NCBI RefSeq assembly: GCF_001659605.2
Contig: NC_035174.2
Location: 19,382,009 to 19,446,008, forward strand
From: Manihot esculenta
Lineage: Eukaryota; Streptophyta; Magnoliopsida; Malpighiales; Euphorbiaceae
Length of the DNA: 64,000 bases
Reading direction: 5' to 3'
Shown piece by piece: positions 10,407-21,970 of the stretch. Position 1 is the stretch's first letter. Each line of letters opens with the position of its first letter. The notes under the pieces are model-generated. The model was not told the origin of the DNA, did not search any database, and saw nothing but the letters and a program-made list of their open reading frames with translations. The translations under genes were made by a program, and so were the position numbers.

Positions 10407-11089
10407 TACAAATGAAATATATAAATTACAAAAGTAATAATAACATCCTAGAATTTTGCTGAAATTTCAATGGAGTTTCCTTTGTAACCAAATCAAAACC
10501 CATGTGAAGGAAGAAATTTGCAACACGGTAGTCTTGAACCCACAACAATTATCAAAATGCCCATCTAGGGCCTACTAGAAACTTAAGTGCAAATTAAAAT
10601 CTTCATTTTCAACTCAGGTCTCTAAACTCTAGTTAGTCTAAATAATTCTTTCTAGTTCTCCAAAATTTATGAAAATATTCCTAGAGATCCTTTTCAATAT
10701 CCTCCAATTCTTAGATTTTGTTTTGCTTAATTTCATTAAACTATAAATATTTTATGAAGCAATTTTTAATTCTAGTTTGATGCCAAAACTAGAGAAATTT
10801 TTGGATTCAAAATAGTGGGTTGAAATCTTTGGAATTTAAGAGGAGAGAAAAAAATTACGATGAGTTAACTATTATTTGATAGTATGATAGTCGAACATCC
10901 TTATTTGATAGGGATAATACTGAATAAGGTGAGCTCACACTCAACACACAAACTATAGGCTAAATCACTCCACGCTAAACCGAAATAACGTCACATATCT
11001 CAATTAGTAATTCTCTCATTATCTTACCTTTTTGGTGATTTCTCGAGACAAACACCAACTTACACATTACCTAACACCATAGATTTTTT
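10407..11089. other. Spacer, nothing recognised
   Basis: AT-rich DNA with no open frames of note and no clear repeat structure. Confidence 0.5.
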
Positions 11090-12070
11090 TTGTCTGCAAC
11101 AAATTGGTGGAAGCGTGGTTGGCCAACAAGGATTTTAGAAGAGCCTGGGACACGTGGGAAGGAGCCAGCAGACTCTGGCTGGCCAACGAAACTTCCAGAA
11201 AGGTCTGGTTGGCATACGGAGGAGTCAGAGGGGTCTGGTTGGCCCACGAAATTTCTGGAATAGGCCAGAAGCGCCCAAAATAGGCTGGAGTCTGCCAAAA
11301 CAGGCCAAAAGCTTTTAGGAACCAGCAAGGCAACAGGTTCTCAGCAGGCAGCATAGGTTCCACGTGCTGGTTGGCCAATAGAAATTCTCCAGGGGTATGA
11401 AATTACGGTTTAGTCCCTGAAACTTTTGAAAGGAGAATTCTGGCCACAAATTGGTGAAGCATTTCCCACCACATGCTAAGGAGGTGGAGTTGCCTATAAA
11501 TAGGGCAACTCAGGTAGATGGTAGAAGCCCTTCCAGAAGAAGAAGCCCTTCCAGAGAGAAGCTCCTTCCCAACTCAGAATCTCCCTTCCCTATTTTGAGA
11601 GTCTCCCAGCAGTGAGGAGTGTGCAGTAGCAATTCTGCCGGCTAAGAGCAGAATGCTGCTGGCTAGCCAAGTGGGGAACATCAGTGGCTAGCCAGCCAGC
11701 CAAGCAGTAGGCAGCAACAGGCTGAGTGGGCAATAACCACTCCAGCAGAGAAAGTGGTGAGCTGTGAGAGCCCTTTCCTAATAATGTACCTTTGTACCCC
11801 CTTTTGTACATGTTAAGCTTGTATTGTAATTGTCAATTGTTTGAGTGAATGAAGCTCTTTATTTTTCCTTCCACCATTTGTGTTGCCATTATCATTGTGT
11901 TGCCACAATTATTAACATTCCGTTGTGCCATTCTGAGGGCTGAATGTACAGTTTGATATGGAGCTGTTGATGGGGTGAAAGGCTGACTTAGCCTTGGGGG
12001 AAGGCTAAGTGCCGCACGGACCCTTAGAGATGGGCAGAATTTTCAGCCTATTGGCAAGGGACGTGACATT
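11090..12070 (+). repeat. LTR-like repeat with promoter features
   Basis: GC-richer island inside AT-rich DNA. It holds a TATA box (CTATAAATAGGG, 11494-11505), a downstream leader with CCTTCCAGA repeats, and then a T-rich stretch with AATGAAGCTC near 11850 that resembles an R/U5 end. Open frames on the minus strand here are accidental. I could not define target duplications or matching ends, so it may be a solo LTR or a TRIM-like element. Confidence 0.35.
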
Positions 12071-14124
12071 GAGCATTTGAATCGACTCGGGCTGTCACTT
12101 AAGCAATTGGTCAATAGAGTAGCCTAGAAACATGTAAACAAAGTGAGCTAAGAGTAGATTAGCCCATAGACCGGTTTAGAACTAAAACTGAACTGGTTTA
12201 ATACGAAACAATATTAGTCAAGCTCCTTGTAATCAAAACAATCTGATTTTTAAATTGTAAATCTGAAAAAGTAAAAATCGGAGCGGAGTAATTGCGTACT
12301 ATAGTATAAATTATATATATTTGCCAAACTTCACCAATAAAGTAAAAAATGCCTATAATAATTTAGAAAAAAAAATATTTAGTATTTAATATATGAAAAT
12401 TTTATTTATTAATCTATCATATTTAAAATGTTATTTCTAGCTTCTTAATACTAAATTTTATTATTTAGTATTTAACTTCCAAGTTAATTTCTAATGTTAT
12501 TTCTAGCTTCTTAATATTTTTGGGCCAGAAACATTTTTTCTATGGAAGTGGCGTTTTTTTTATTCTTTTAATAAAACATTATTTAAAAAAAAAAAAGAAA
12601 AGACTTGTGCTCTGAACAGTGCAATTGCCATAGGAATTGTAATTGAAATTGATGATTTAACCATTTTATCCTTAGGTGTTGGTGTTTTTTTTTTTTTATA
12701 AATTAAATTTTAGTCATTTAGTTTTATTATAATAAAAAACTGTACTTAAATTTTGAATTTTAAATTTTAATATAAATAATAGGTCGGTCCTGTATTTTTA
12801 AAATAGAACACTTAATTATATCTATAGTTAGTTTATTCAAATTTCAATTCTTTCATCCATTTCTTGTAATTAAAAGGGTTGAAATGTCTTTATTATCTCA
12901 TCTTTAAATTAAAAATATTAGAGAGTTAAGATTTCATCCATTTTTTCTTATCTATTAAAATTTAAACATTTTGTTCCTTCATTTTTTATTTTAAAGAGCA
13001 CTCAAGTCTCCATTAATTTTTTTCCCGTTTATCTCATTTAACTAGTTTTTAACACTTTTCATCCTTCAATTTTCATTTATTAAAATATTTTAGTACTTGA
13101 TAACATCAAAATTTTCAAAAAATGCTTAGTATTTCAGCTATTTTTAAATGGGTATTAAGTAATCTTAAGTAGGTTGTAAACTTTTACAAATATTATTTTA
13201 GGAAGAAATTTTACTTTAAGAAAGTTTGGTCATCCACTAACTTTGAGCTAATATTTATAATTGATAGAAGAATTATAACTTTAAACGGATTGAATATAGA
13301 GGGATTTAAGAATTCAGTTTTAAAAATATAAGGATTAATATGTTAATTATACTAAAATTCAGAAACTAAAATATAATTCATGCAATATAAAATGGTTTAC
13401 CTATATTGACAATAATTTAAGTGTTTATAAGTGTATTTTAGGTATTTAAAATATTTATCTTCTGTATGATAACTCTGGTGCTTTTCTTCAACGGTGCTCA
13501 TTTTATTTTTTGTTTTTATTTTCTTGATTGTATGGCGAGTCTAATGGTGGTTGCTTTTTAGCAGTGACCGTTCATTCTTGCCATTTAGAGTCTGTTTGAT
13601 TGATTTGGTCTATCTATTTTGATTTGTGATGGTAGTGGTTTGAATGGTTTATTTTATGAATTCCATTTTAAAGATTTTAATTTTTCTAAATCTGCATTTG
13701 TATTTTATGACTTAGGCGTTTGGCTGATTTATCGTCGTTTTTTTACTGGATCTCATTAATACAAGCTTCTTATATAGTAAAAAAAATATAATATTTACTC
13801 ATTTGTAATTAATATTTATCTTACGGTGGGGTTGAGCTTCTAGAATGCAAGGACATATTGAGAAACAAGATTATGAGAAAAGAAAAAGTTGTTGATTAGA
13901 TAAATTTTTCGCTAAACCACGTGTTGTATAATTTAGGAGTAAAATTGGTATTTTAACTTTAATAATATAATTTATTACCTATTAAACTCATATTTTGCAG
14001 ATTTAAATTTTTTTTTAAATTTAAATAATCTAATATTATTCATAAAACACTTTTTTTTAATTTAAAATTTATATTCTCCAAATTTAAATAGTCTGATTTA
14101 TAATTTTAATTATAAAATAAATTA
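12071..14124. other. AT-rich spacer between gene copies
   Basis: No gene, RNA or transposon ends recognised. There are homopolymer runs and short AT repeats only. Confidence 0.5.
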
Positions 14125-15028
14125 GTAATTAAGTGAGATAAAAAAAATATGTATAAAATTAAATTAAATAAAGAGTAAATTAATTTTAAAAAATTTAGAT
14201 AAATATTTAGAGTTGAAATTTGAAAATAAATATTTAATTTTTTGAATTGAAAAACAATAAAAAAAGAGAGGAATTAAATAGAATAATAACAAAAATTATA
14301 TAAACTAAATAATACAAATATTTTAAGGTGACACAGTTTGATTTTATAAAATATTAGATATTTTAGAATAGAGATAAATTTTTAAATTTTTTAATATTAT
14401 AGAGATCTAAAATATATATATTTTTTCATTTACATTTAAAAAAATTTACCTAAATAGACCTATACAATTTAAAAAATTTTAGAGGATACGGTCTTCTTTG
14501 GCCGCTACTCGTTCCAACAGTGTATATATATATATTTTTTTATTAGATATAGTAAAAATTTATGGTCTCCTTTGTCCCACTGCTAACTCCAAATTTTTTA
14601 TTAAATATAATAAAAATTTAGCATGTTAATATCTCCGAATCCCTCAACAAGACAAACAACTTAAATTATGTATTAACATTCTAAATGAAAAAAAAAAAAT
14701 GTAGACTACAAAATGCAAGTAGGGCTGAGCAGATTTCGGTTTAAACCGAAATAATCGACCGAACCGAACCGAACTAAAAATTTGGTTCTGTTTTTTTTTT
14801 AATTCGGTTCGGTTCGGTTTTAATTTTCTGAAAAATCGGTGATTTCGGTTCGGTTCGGTTTTAGATTCAAAAATTTCGATTAGACCGAACCGAACTGAAA
14901 TCACTAAACTACGTCGTTTTGAAATGTACCCTTATATTTGCCCTAAATCTAAAAGCCTGAGTCACGCTACCCATCTCCATTCCACGCCGCCTCGCGAATT
15001 AGCAACGTTGACGACTCCTCACCTCACT

Positions 15029-15116
15029 GTCGGCGTCGGTCGTCACTCTCCACGGAATCGTCGGCGTCGGTCGTCACTCTCCACGGAATCGTCGGCGTCG
15101 GTCGTCACTCTCCACG
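15029..15116. repeat. 31-bp GC-rich tandem repeat inside hAT element
   Basis: Almost three units of a 31-bp sequence (15029-15059, 15060-15090, partial to 15116) starting GTCGGCGTCGGTCGTCACTC, in a 5'-leader-like GC-rich block. The block is followed by GTAAGT-like donor sites near 15315. Confidence 0.85.
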
Positions 15117-16005
15117 CGGCGCATACCTTCGTCTCTCTCAAACCAAATCCCTAATCTCCATCCTTCGCGTCTTCAATCCGTAGCCACAGCCACCCACCCC
15201 AGTCGCTAGTCCCACAGCCACCCACCGGCCACCCACCCTGCCACCCTTCGCGTCTCTCTCTCACGGCCATCGCTCGCGTCTCTCTCTCTCATAGCCGTCG
15301 CTCGCGAGACTCACTGTAAGTTTCATGAACTTAGCTTGTAAGTTTCAGTGTTTCACAGCCGTCTCTCTCACAGGTGATTCACAACACTCTAAATACTCAA
15401 AGAAGGTTCAGTTGCTCAGTCTCACCGTGTTGGTAGAGTTAGCTCAGGTATTTTTTTTTTTAAGAAAATTTTTTGGTGAGTAATTTCTGGGTTCTTTCTA
15501 GGATGAAATTTGGTTGCTGTAAGTGTTTGAATTATGCTTTTTTGGGTTTTGTTTCGAGTGTTTTGGTATTGTGTTTCTGGTAAATTTTGTTGCTACTTTG
15601 ATCTGTTAGTGTTTTGCTGATTTCTTTTTTCCTTTAGTTTTAGTGCTACAGTTCATTTGATGGATTTACTGCTTGTGGAACTGCGTCTTGTTTATGTTAT
15701 TTGATTTTTTATGCTAAACGAGTGGTGCCAAGAATTATTTTAGAGATCTGCTCTTAGTTTTGGGAGCTTCTGTTTCCAAGTTTCTTGTAATTATAATTTT
15801 CTTTTCTATCATAATTGTCAGGTTGTACCAGAACTTGGAAAAGTTTGGTGCCCATGCAAGTGCATAACACATTAATAGGCTAGGTCAAAATTGTCTAGAT
15901 GTTTGTGTTTTTTTGCAGAATGTAAAACTGGAACCTCTTAGGTTTAATCATTTGAATTTTAGTTTAATAATTCTAATATTTTTTTTCATGTTTTTCTTTA
16001 CTCAC

Positions 16006-16159
16006 CAGCTTATGAAGGTTGTTCTTAAAAAAGATCAGGTAAATGCTTTCTCATTGCCTCTTCCAATTTAATGGCATCCTTCCCTGGGACCCCATACCAC
16101 ATTTTTGGATCACCCCAATGCATGTAATTCAGTGAATATAAGTGATGATCTTCAACATG
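16006..16159 (-). pseudogene. Captured exon of a plant KDM5/JMJ14-18-like JmjC histone demethylase
   Basis: On the minus strand the acceptor AAACAG/CATGTTG is followed by HVEDHHLYSLNYMHWGDPKM and then WYGVPGKDA and LEEAMRKHLPDLF. This is the JmjC core of plant H3K4 demethylases of the JMJ14/15/18 group. HVED carries two of the Fe(II)-binding ligands (His and Glu). After DLF there is a stop codon where the family has Glu, then EQP, then an apparent 8-bp deletion. A last stretch encoding HKL follows, ending at a normal donor CTG/GTGAG (16005-16004). So exon and both splice sites were carried by the hAT element and later decayed. It is inside the element, in reverse relative to the window. Confidence 0.85.
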
Positions 16160-17488
16160 CTGTTTCAGAATATTAAACAAAAAGAAAATGTAAGAGTTGA
16201 TAATAATCAACATCTAAAATAAACAGATGAATTTAAGGCTCAAACCATTTTTCAATTAGACAGAAAATTTAATTCCAACATCAAATTTAGCTTTCATAGT
16301 AATCAGCACTTAAAGACTTATTTACTGGATGAGCTCAATGACTTTATTCCACAGTGGGAAGCAAGAGAGAAGTAAAGGCCGGGTTTACTGCTGTTTATAA
16401 TTTCTTGGCATTTGAAGAATGGAGAAATTGAAGAATGGAGAAATTGAAGAATAGAGGGTTGATTGTTGGTGATATAACTGTTGATGGATATTTTGGAATT
16501 AACTATTTTATTAGGTTTTATGTTTATTAAATGGAGGATATCTGAATGTGGATTTATGGTTGGTTGTTAGTGGATTATATGAAGTATGGACTACTTATTA
16601 TTATATTCTGATGATGTTGTTTTGATGTTTGAATTGTTTTATAATTTAACTATTATATTTGATTAAGTATATTAGGTTAAGTATATTAGGTTAATTGTTG
16701 ATATTGTTTTGATGTTTGAATTGTTGATTAATTTGGATTTTATGATTAATTGATTGAATTTTATGATTAATTAAATATATTAGGTTTAAATCAATTTTTA
16801 TTAGGCCCAAATTATAATATAATTCAATGAAATTAGAAAAAAAGGTTCAAAAATCGGTTTCGAACCGAACCGAACCGAACCGGTTCGGTTCGATTCGATT
16901 CGGTTTTTTATCTTATTTGGTTCGGTTCGGTTTACATTTTGAAACAATTCGGTTAATTCGGTTTTGGCCGGTTCGATTCGGTACCGAACCGAACCGACCG
17001 ATGCACACCCCTAAATGCAAGTACATGAAACCAGTTGAACATCAAACAATTGAACAAAACTAAAGAACGACGAAATCAAATTTATGAGAACCAAACGTAC
17101 AATGTCCAAGCCACCAAGAAGCAAGACCAGTTGCACCCAGGTAGCTATCTTGCAATAAACCCCGAGAAACAACAACCATAGGAATACATTATTATAATGT
17201 ACACTAGGAAGCATGGACATTATTGTGATCTTATGCTAATAGCGAATAGATAGTGAATAGCAATGCAATAATAAGAATGGAACATGGATGTTTTAGGATA
17301 TTCACTTGCTCATAAACTTTCTATTTCATTCCTCTCCGACCACCTTCTTGATATATAATCCTTCAACCACCATTTTCCGCAACTTAACCACGAGCTTCAA
17401 TATTAAAATAAAGAAATAATAATTAATTAATAAAGTTATTTTAAAAACTTTAAGAAAATAGACTTGTTAAGAAAAGAGAAAAGTCTAC

Positions 17489-18136
17489 TTACAGAGTTAA
17501 ATTCCTTCCATCATCATCATCAAGACTATGAAGAAGAAAATCACGTAATAACCTTATGAAGATATAAAAGACATAGAGGAAGAAGCTCAATCCAGTAACA
17601 CAAGTGGCAATGGCAAGCTCCATGGAAGGTGCCAGAACTGCGTAAGTGCCTGTAACAAATGCAACCACCATTGCTCCCATGGCAAGGGAGATAAACCTAA
17701 AGGCAGTTTTTATTAACCAATGGTATTTTGGTTTAGATCCTAGCATTACCATAATAAAGTAGATAAAGACAGAAGAAGTTGAAAGAGCCATAGCCATGGC
17801 GTCTGATATAATAAATGCTTTAAAAGCTAAATTTTTTATCAGGATAGGAGTCCCTTTCTCTGAATCTTCTTTATCACTTATATAGCCACCAGGCATGGTG
17901 AAAGCTGCCGCGAAGGTTACGGTTGCAATAAGTGTTGCAACCACCAAATGAGAGTCTTTGGCTTTTTCTAAATGAAGTATTATCGTTTCTTCTCTCTTGT
18001 TCCTCATTTCTTTTATATTCTCCGAATCATGTTTCACAATCTTGAAAGTGTCAGCTGAATCATGTTTCACAATCTTGAAAGTGTCGGCTAAATCATCTGA
18101 ACTCCTGAGGCCTCTGACCGAATTGTAATATTCAAT
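17489..18136 (-). CDS. Exon 4 (PGG/transmembrane) of ACD6-like copy 2
   Basis: Open for 215 codons after acceptor GCAG/ATTGAA. The PGG motif (AAAFTMPGGY) and the four hydrophobic segments are intact. It is longer than copy 1 by 11 codons because of a 33-bp tandem duplication (18024-18089) that repeats SADTFKIVKHD. Confidence 0.75.
   Translation of the reverse strand: MEYYNSVRGLRSSDDLADTFKIVKHDSADTFKIVKHDSENIKEMRNKREETIILHLEKAKDSHLVVATLIATVTFAAAFTMPGGYISDKEDSEKGTPILIKNLAFKAFIISDAMAMALSTSSVFIYFIMVMLGSKPKYHWLIKTAFRFISLAMGAMVVAFVTGTYAVLAPSMELAIATCVTGLSFFLYVFYIFIRLLRDFLLHSLDDDDGRNLTL
18024..18089. repeat. 33-bp in-frame tandem duplication in PGG exon of copy 2
   Basis: Units 18024-18056 and 18057-18089 differ at one base. 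The duplication is absent from copy 1. Confidence 0.95.
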
Positions 18137-18212
18137 CTGCAACAATATTTGAATATTAATCTGAAAAACTTTCTTGACACATATATATATTCCGAAAAAA
18201 ATTTCATATAAT

Positions 18213-18213
18213 C

Positions 18214-18247
<34 letters not shown>
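18213..18247. repeat. (AT)n microsatellite
   Basis: About 17 AT dinucleotides in an intron of copy 2. Copy 1 has only a short run here (near 4922). Confidence 0.9.
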
Positions 18248-18250
<3 letters not shown>

Positions 18251-18334
18251 GTTTTAGTATAAAATTTTGATTCCGGCGGATCTCGTATAGGTCCATATAT
18301 ATCTAATGATGGTAGGTGTAATGATGGTGTAATA

Positions 18335-19735
18335 ATTTTTCATATACTCTCACTTCTAATTCTAATGGCAAGTCACTTTTTTTTTATAAATATATATTTA
18401 TGAATATTCAGTTAATAAGAGAGATTAAATATCATAATACCTTATTTTTTTCAAGAAAAGAAATATCACTACGATTAACATATTTTTTTCAAGAAAAGAA
18501 ATATTCAGTCAATCTGATTCAGTTTGATATTTCCTATGATTAACATGAATCTAAAGCAAATTATATATGTACTTGATGCGAATTATTTCTCACTATCCTT
18601 TTGTTTCTTTAAAGTCGTGCATGATGCGAACTGGAGGCATGTAATGGCTAAAAACAATTAATACACTCGTTCACACCAATACTTGGACACTAGTTCCTCA
18701 TTCAGATGCTCAAAATATCATGGGTTGCAAATAGGTCTATCGACTCAAACGAAAGCTAGATGGAATCATAGATATCCATAATGCTTGAATGGTAGCAAAA
18801 TGATTTCATCAACGCCCTGGCACAGACTTCAAGGAAATACTCAGTCCAGTTCTTAAGCCAAGTACCCTTTGCACTGTTCTCTCTCTTGTTGTTACAAGCA
18901 ACTAGATTGTAAAATAATTAACGTCTCCAATGCATTCCTTTATAGAGATCTTTATAAAGACACAATATACATGAAGCAACCCCAAAGCTTTGCACATGTT
19001 GATAAGCCTGACTATGTCTATAAGCTAAACAGGTCACTATACAGATGGAGCAAACACCACGACAATGGTTACTCAAGTTACGCTAGGCTCTACTTGATCT
19101 AAAACTCAAGTAGTCCAAAGCCGACACTACACTGTTTCACTATAAAGACGGCTCCGATCGTGTTGTTTGCTTGGTATACAAAGATGATATCATAATCATA
19201 GGTTCCACAATCTTTTGTTCAACTTGTGACTAATGGATTATAGAAACAGTTCATTCTAAAAGATCTTAGCCATCTTGACCTCTTCCTTAGCATTGACGTG
19301 CACCAATCGTCAAGTGGATTACTTCTTATACCCAAAGCAAATATATCGAAAATTTATTGGCAAAGGCTAACATGGAAAATTGCAATGGTATCTCACCACC
19401 AATTTGCTCTAAGGCTAAGCTAACAAAAATCGATAATGAACCAGTCGATGGTCTACAATTCTTATCTCTTACTCAATTGGACCATCCTTAACAAAATCTA
19501 TCTCTTGGCAACGACATGAAGCCTTATGACATTAGCTAATAATCCGACCATTCCATGGTTCGGATTGAGGGGCAATAATAAGGATTATCAATTTAATTAG
19601 ATGTATAGTTCAATCTAAACAAAAAGTGCTTGTGTAGATAGATGTATGAGTCTAAACAAACCATGAATTTCAGCTTCTGCATATATAACTTTATTACCCA
19701 ACTCTGATAACTGTACACTCTACTCTAGTTAATAA
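18335..19735 (+). mobile_element. Decayed Ty1/copia fragment in intron of copy 2
   Basis: Copy 2 has about 1.4 kb here that copy 1 lacks (copy 1 is continuous at about 5000-5010). Plus-strand reverse transcriptase scraps are visible: DCKIINVSNAFLYRDLYKDT, MKQPQSFAH and YVYKLNRSLY (18900-19040), then YKDDIIIIG near 19176-19202, where the catalytic YVDD has become YKDD. A purine-rich tract and LTR-start-like sequence follow near 19565-19590. Frames are broken throughout. I could not define LTR pairs or target duplications. Confidence 0.7.
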
Positions 19736-19779
19736 TGATAATCCATGAGAGATATTATGAGAGAACGAGTATTTCTAAC

Positions 19780-19851
19780 CTCCGCATCTTCACCGTCAAT
19801 TTCTTTATCAGCATGAGTCAATATGATATTTCCAAAACCAAATGCCATATC
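19780..19851 (-). CDS. Exon 3 (72-bp micro-exon) of ACD6-like copy 2
   Basis: The acceptor TTTTTAG/GATATGG and the donor GCGGAG/GTTAG enclose 24 codons in phase 0, ending HADKEIDGEDAE. Three codons longer than copy 1 with both splice sites kept, which supports it as a real exon. Confidence 0.7.
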
Positions 19852-21053
19852 CTAAAAATTAACACAGAAGAAGATAGGACGAAAGTAAATAAAATAGCGC
19901 ATTTCTATTCCATTTGCCATAATTTAAAGAAAGCTTTTATTAAAAATATATGGAGTTTGTATATTAATAAAAGAGTTTATATTTTTTATTTAAAGAAAAA
20001 AAAATAGTGATGGGATATATAGTGTGTATATTAATAAAAATTTGATCTTTTCATTCCTTATCATCAGAAGTATGTAGTGATCAGCTCAAGCCTCAAGCGA
20101 AATTATTATTCCCTGTGGATGGAGTTCAATGCTGCCATGGTCAACGAAGTGAAGAACAAATTCAATTGTCAATTGAATTGTTTTTAAGCACTGTTAAGAG
20201 TTAATCCCTTAACCAATAACTCCATTTAATTTGGAATTCTTTTATGATATTTATGTTATTTTTATATTAATATTTATGTGGGCCATAATTTGAGCTTTAT
20301 TTAATTTGGATTTCAAAAATAATGAATTGGATTATGGATTTTGGATAATTTAAATCGATCCAAAACTTAATGTCAATTTATAGGTAGACCATGACAGAGA
20401 CCATACATAAAAGAAACTAAGAAAGAATACATATTGAAAAAAAAAAAAAAGCCTTAAATTAGTCTTATTATTTTCACAAGTTTTAAGATTAATAAATAGG
20501 CAAAATTTATCTAAAGACGAATAGTAGTAATTATTATTAATTAAATTTTTTGTTTTCGAAATAAATTTTCATGTTAATTTGGGCTAGGTTATTTATAACT
20601 CTATTATGCTAATTAGTTAAAAAAAATATTTCATTACATGCAGCTGAATATTTATTTAAATAATTAATATGCTTTAAATTAATCAAGCATTTTATTTCAA
20701 AAATTACTTAAATAAGTATTAAAAATTATAATTTAATTTATATTTAGTCCATTAATTCAAATAATTTGAACATTTTAATCAATTCGTTATTTATATCTTA
20801 AATTTTTAATTTTAAATAATTAAACCAAAATTTTAAGATTTATTAATATTTTATTTATAAATTCAAATTAATTTTGACAATAATTTGAATATGTTTTCTG
20901 TGATTTTTTATTATTGTTTAATTAACTATAGTTTTAATTTATTAGACGAAATAATTTAAATTTTTTTATAACTTCATATTTATATTTTAATTTTTATTTA
21001 GTAAATAAAATAATTAAAATATTTTTTTAAAATTTATGTTTATATCATAATAT

Positions 21054-21640
21054 TCAAATTTTAAATAGTGAGAATATAAAAGAAGGCAATGGGATATTAA
21101 GAGACTTGAAGAGGTGAACAGGCGTATGCCCTGCATTATCTTTTCCGATTATAAGGTAAGCCAACGATGAATTTTCAAGGATTATTTTCAGTAATTCATC
21201 ATTTTCGCTCATTACTGCAAAGTGAAGAACGTTCCAGCCTCTATCGTCAGTGATTTCACAACACTCTGGACATTTAGTAATAATCTCATTCACTACGTGC
21301 TTGAAGCCACGTGAGGCTGCAATGTGAAGAGCTGTCACTACGTGCTTGAAGCCACGTGGGGCTGCAATGTGAAGAGCTGTCCAGTCCACATAACCAGTTG
21401 TAATGCAGGCAATAGATTTGTCCTTGTCTAATAGAGTCGACACCATTGAGCTACAACCTTCAAGTGCAGCAATATGAAGTGGAGTCCATCCTATATCATT
21501 TTCTATTTTGGCCAAACCACTCTCTTTTTCCAACAGCAAACGTACTATCTCTGAAACAAAGTCACCAACATCAAATGCTGTAGTCAACTTGCAACTAAGC
21601 ATGAGCTTTAAGCATTGCAGATAAGATAATCCAATGTTAC
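21054..21640 (-). pseudogene. Exon 2 of ACD6-like copy 2, 3'-truncated
   Basis: The acceptor ATTAG/GTAAC matches copy 1. The frame is intact to LPSFI, then runs into former intron DNA and stops at 21054. The junction lies near 21075-21085, where a short GAGTATA-like homology is shared by the two breakpoints in copy 1 (about 6517-6524 and 7451-7457). Confidence 0.8.
21297..21386. repeat. 45-bp in-frame tandem duplication in exon 2 of copy 2
   Basis: Two nearly identical 45-bp units, starting CACTACGTGCTTGAAGCCAC, duplicate 15 codons (TALHIAA-RGFKHVV). Copy 1 has one unit. Confidence 0.9.
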
Positions 21641-21970
21641 CTAATTCGGGTTCATTATGGTACGTGGGTCAACAAGTATAAATACAGAATATATTAGTTT
21701 TAAAAATTTGCAATAGGGAAGAATAAATTTAGTTGATATATTATAAAGAGTCGTATTATGCTAAAATATATTGATAGATTAATTTTTAGACCACGTGTGA
21801 AAAAAATATAATTTAAAAACATTATTTTATAATTTAGAATATTTGTGTACATAAAATTAATGTATAATTTAAAATTTACCCATCGTTTTCGACATTAATG
21901 GACAAATATATATATATTAAAATGATGATTTCTATATATAATAGGCAAATATGTGATCTACTGATCATAC

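Larger units (their letters stand above)
14720..17013. mobile_element. Non-autonomous hAT-type element carrying a JmjC exon (Pack-type)
   Basis: A 2294-bp insertion in the 3' flank of copy 2, absent from the equivalent place in copy 1 (near 3490). The ends are TAGGGCTGAGCA and, on the other strand, TAGGGGTGTGCA: 12-bp inverted repeats with two mismatches. The flanks are perfect 8-bp target duplications AATGCAAG (14712-14719 and 17014-17021), the hAT length. Subterminal regions are packed with CCGAAC/GGTTCG repeats. No transposase frame is visible. The interior holds a GC-rich leader-like block (about 14940-15310) and a JmjC-domain exon (16006-16159), so it looks like a gene-fragment carrier. 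Confidence 0.9.

Noticed and set aside
11067..11378. 103-codon minus-strand frame beginning MANQHVEP
   Set aside because: Low-complexity translation of an LTR-like repeat, no domain, no splice or start context.
14924..15154. 76-codon plus-strand frame MYPYICPKSKS
   Set aside because: It is generated by the 31-bp GC-rich tandem repeat in a leader-like block; no domain.
16827..17063. Plus-strand frame with repeated NRTEPNRFG
   Set aside because: Translation of hAT subterminal CCGAAC repeats.
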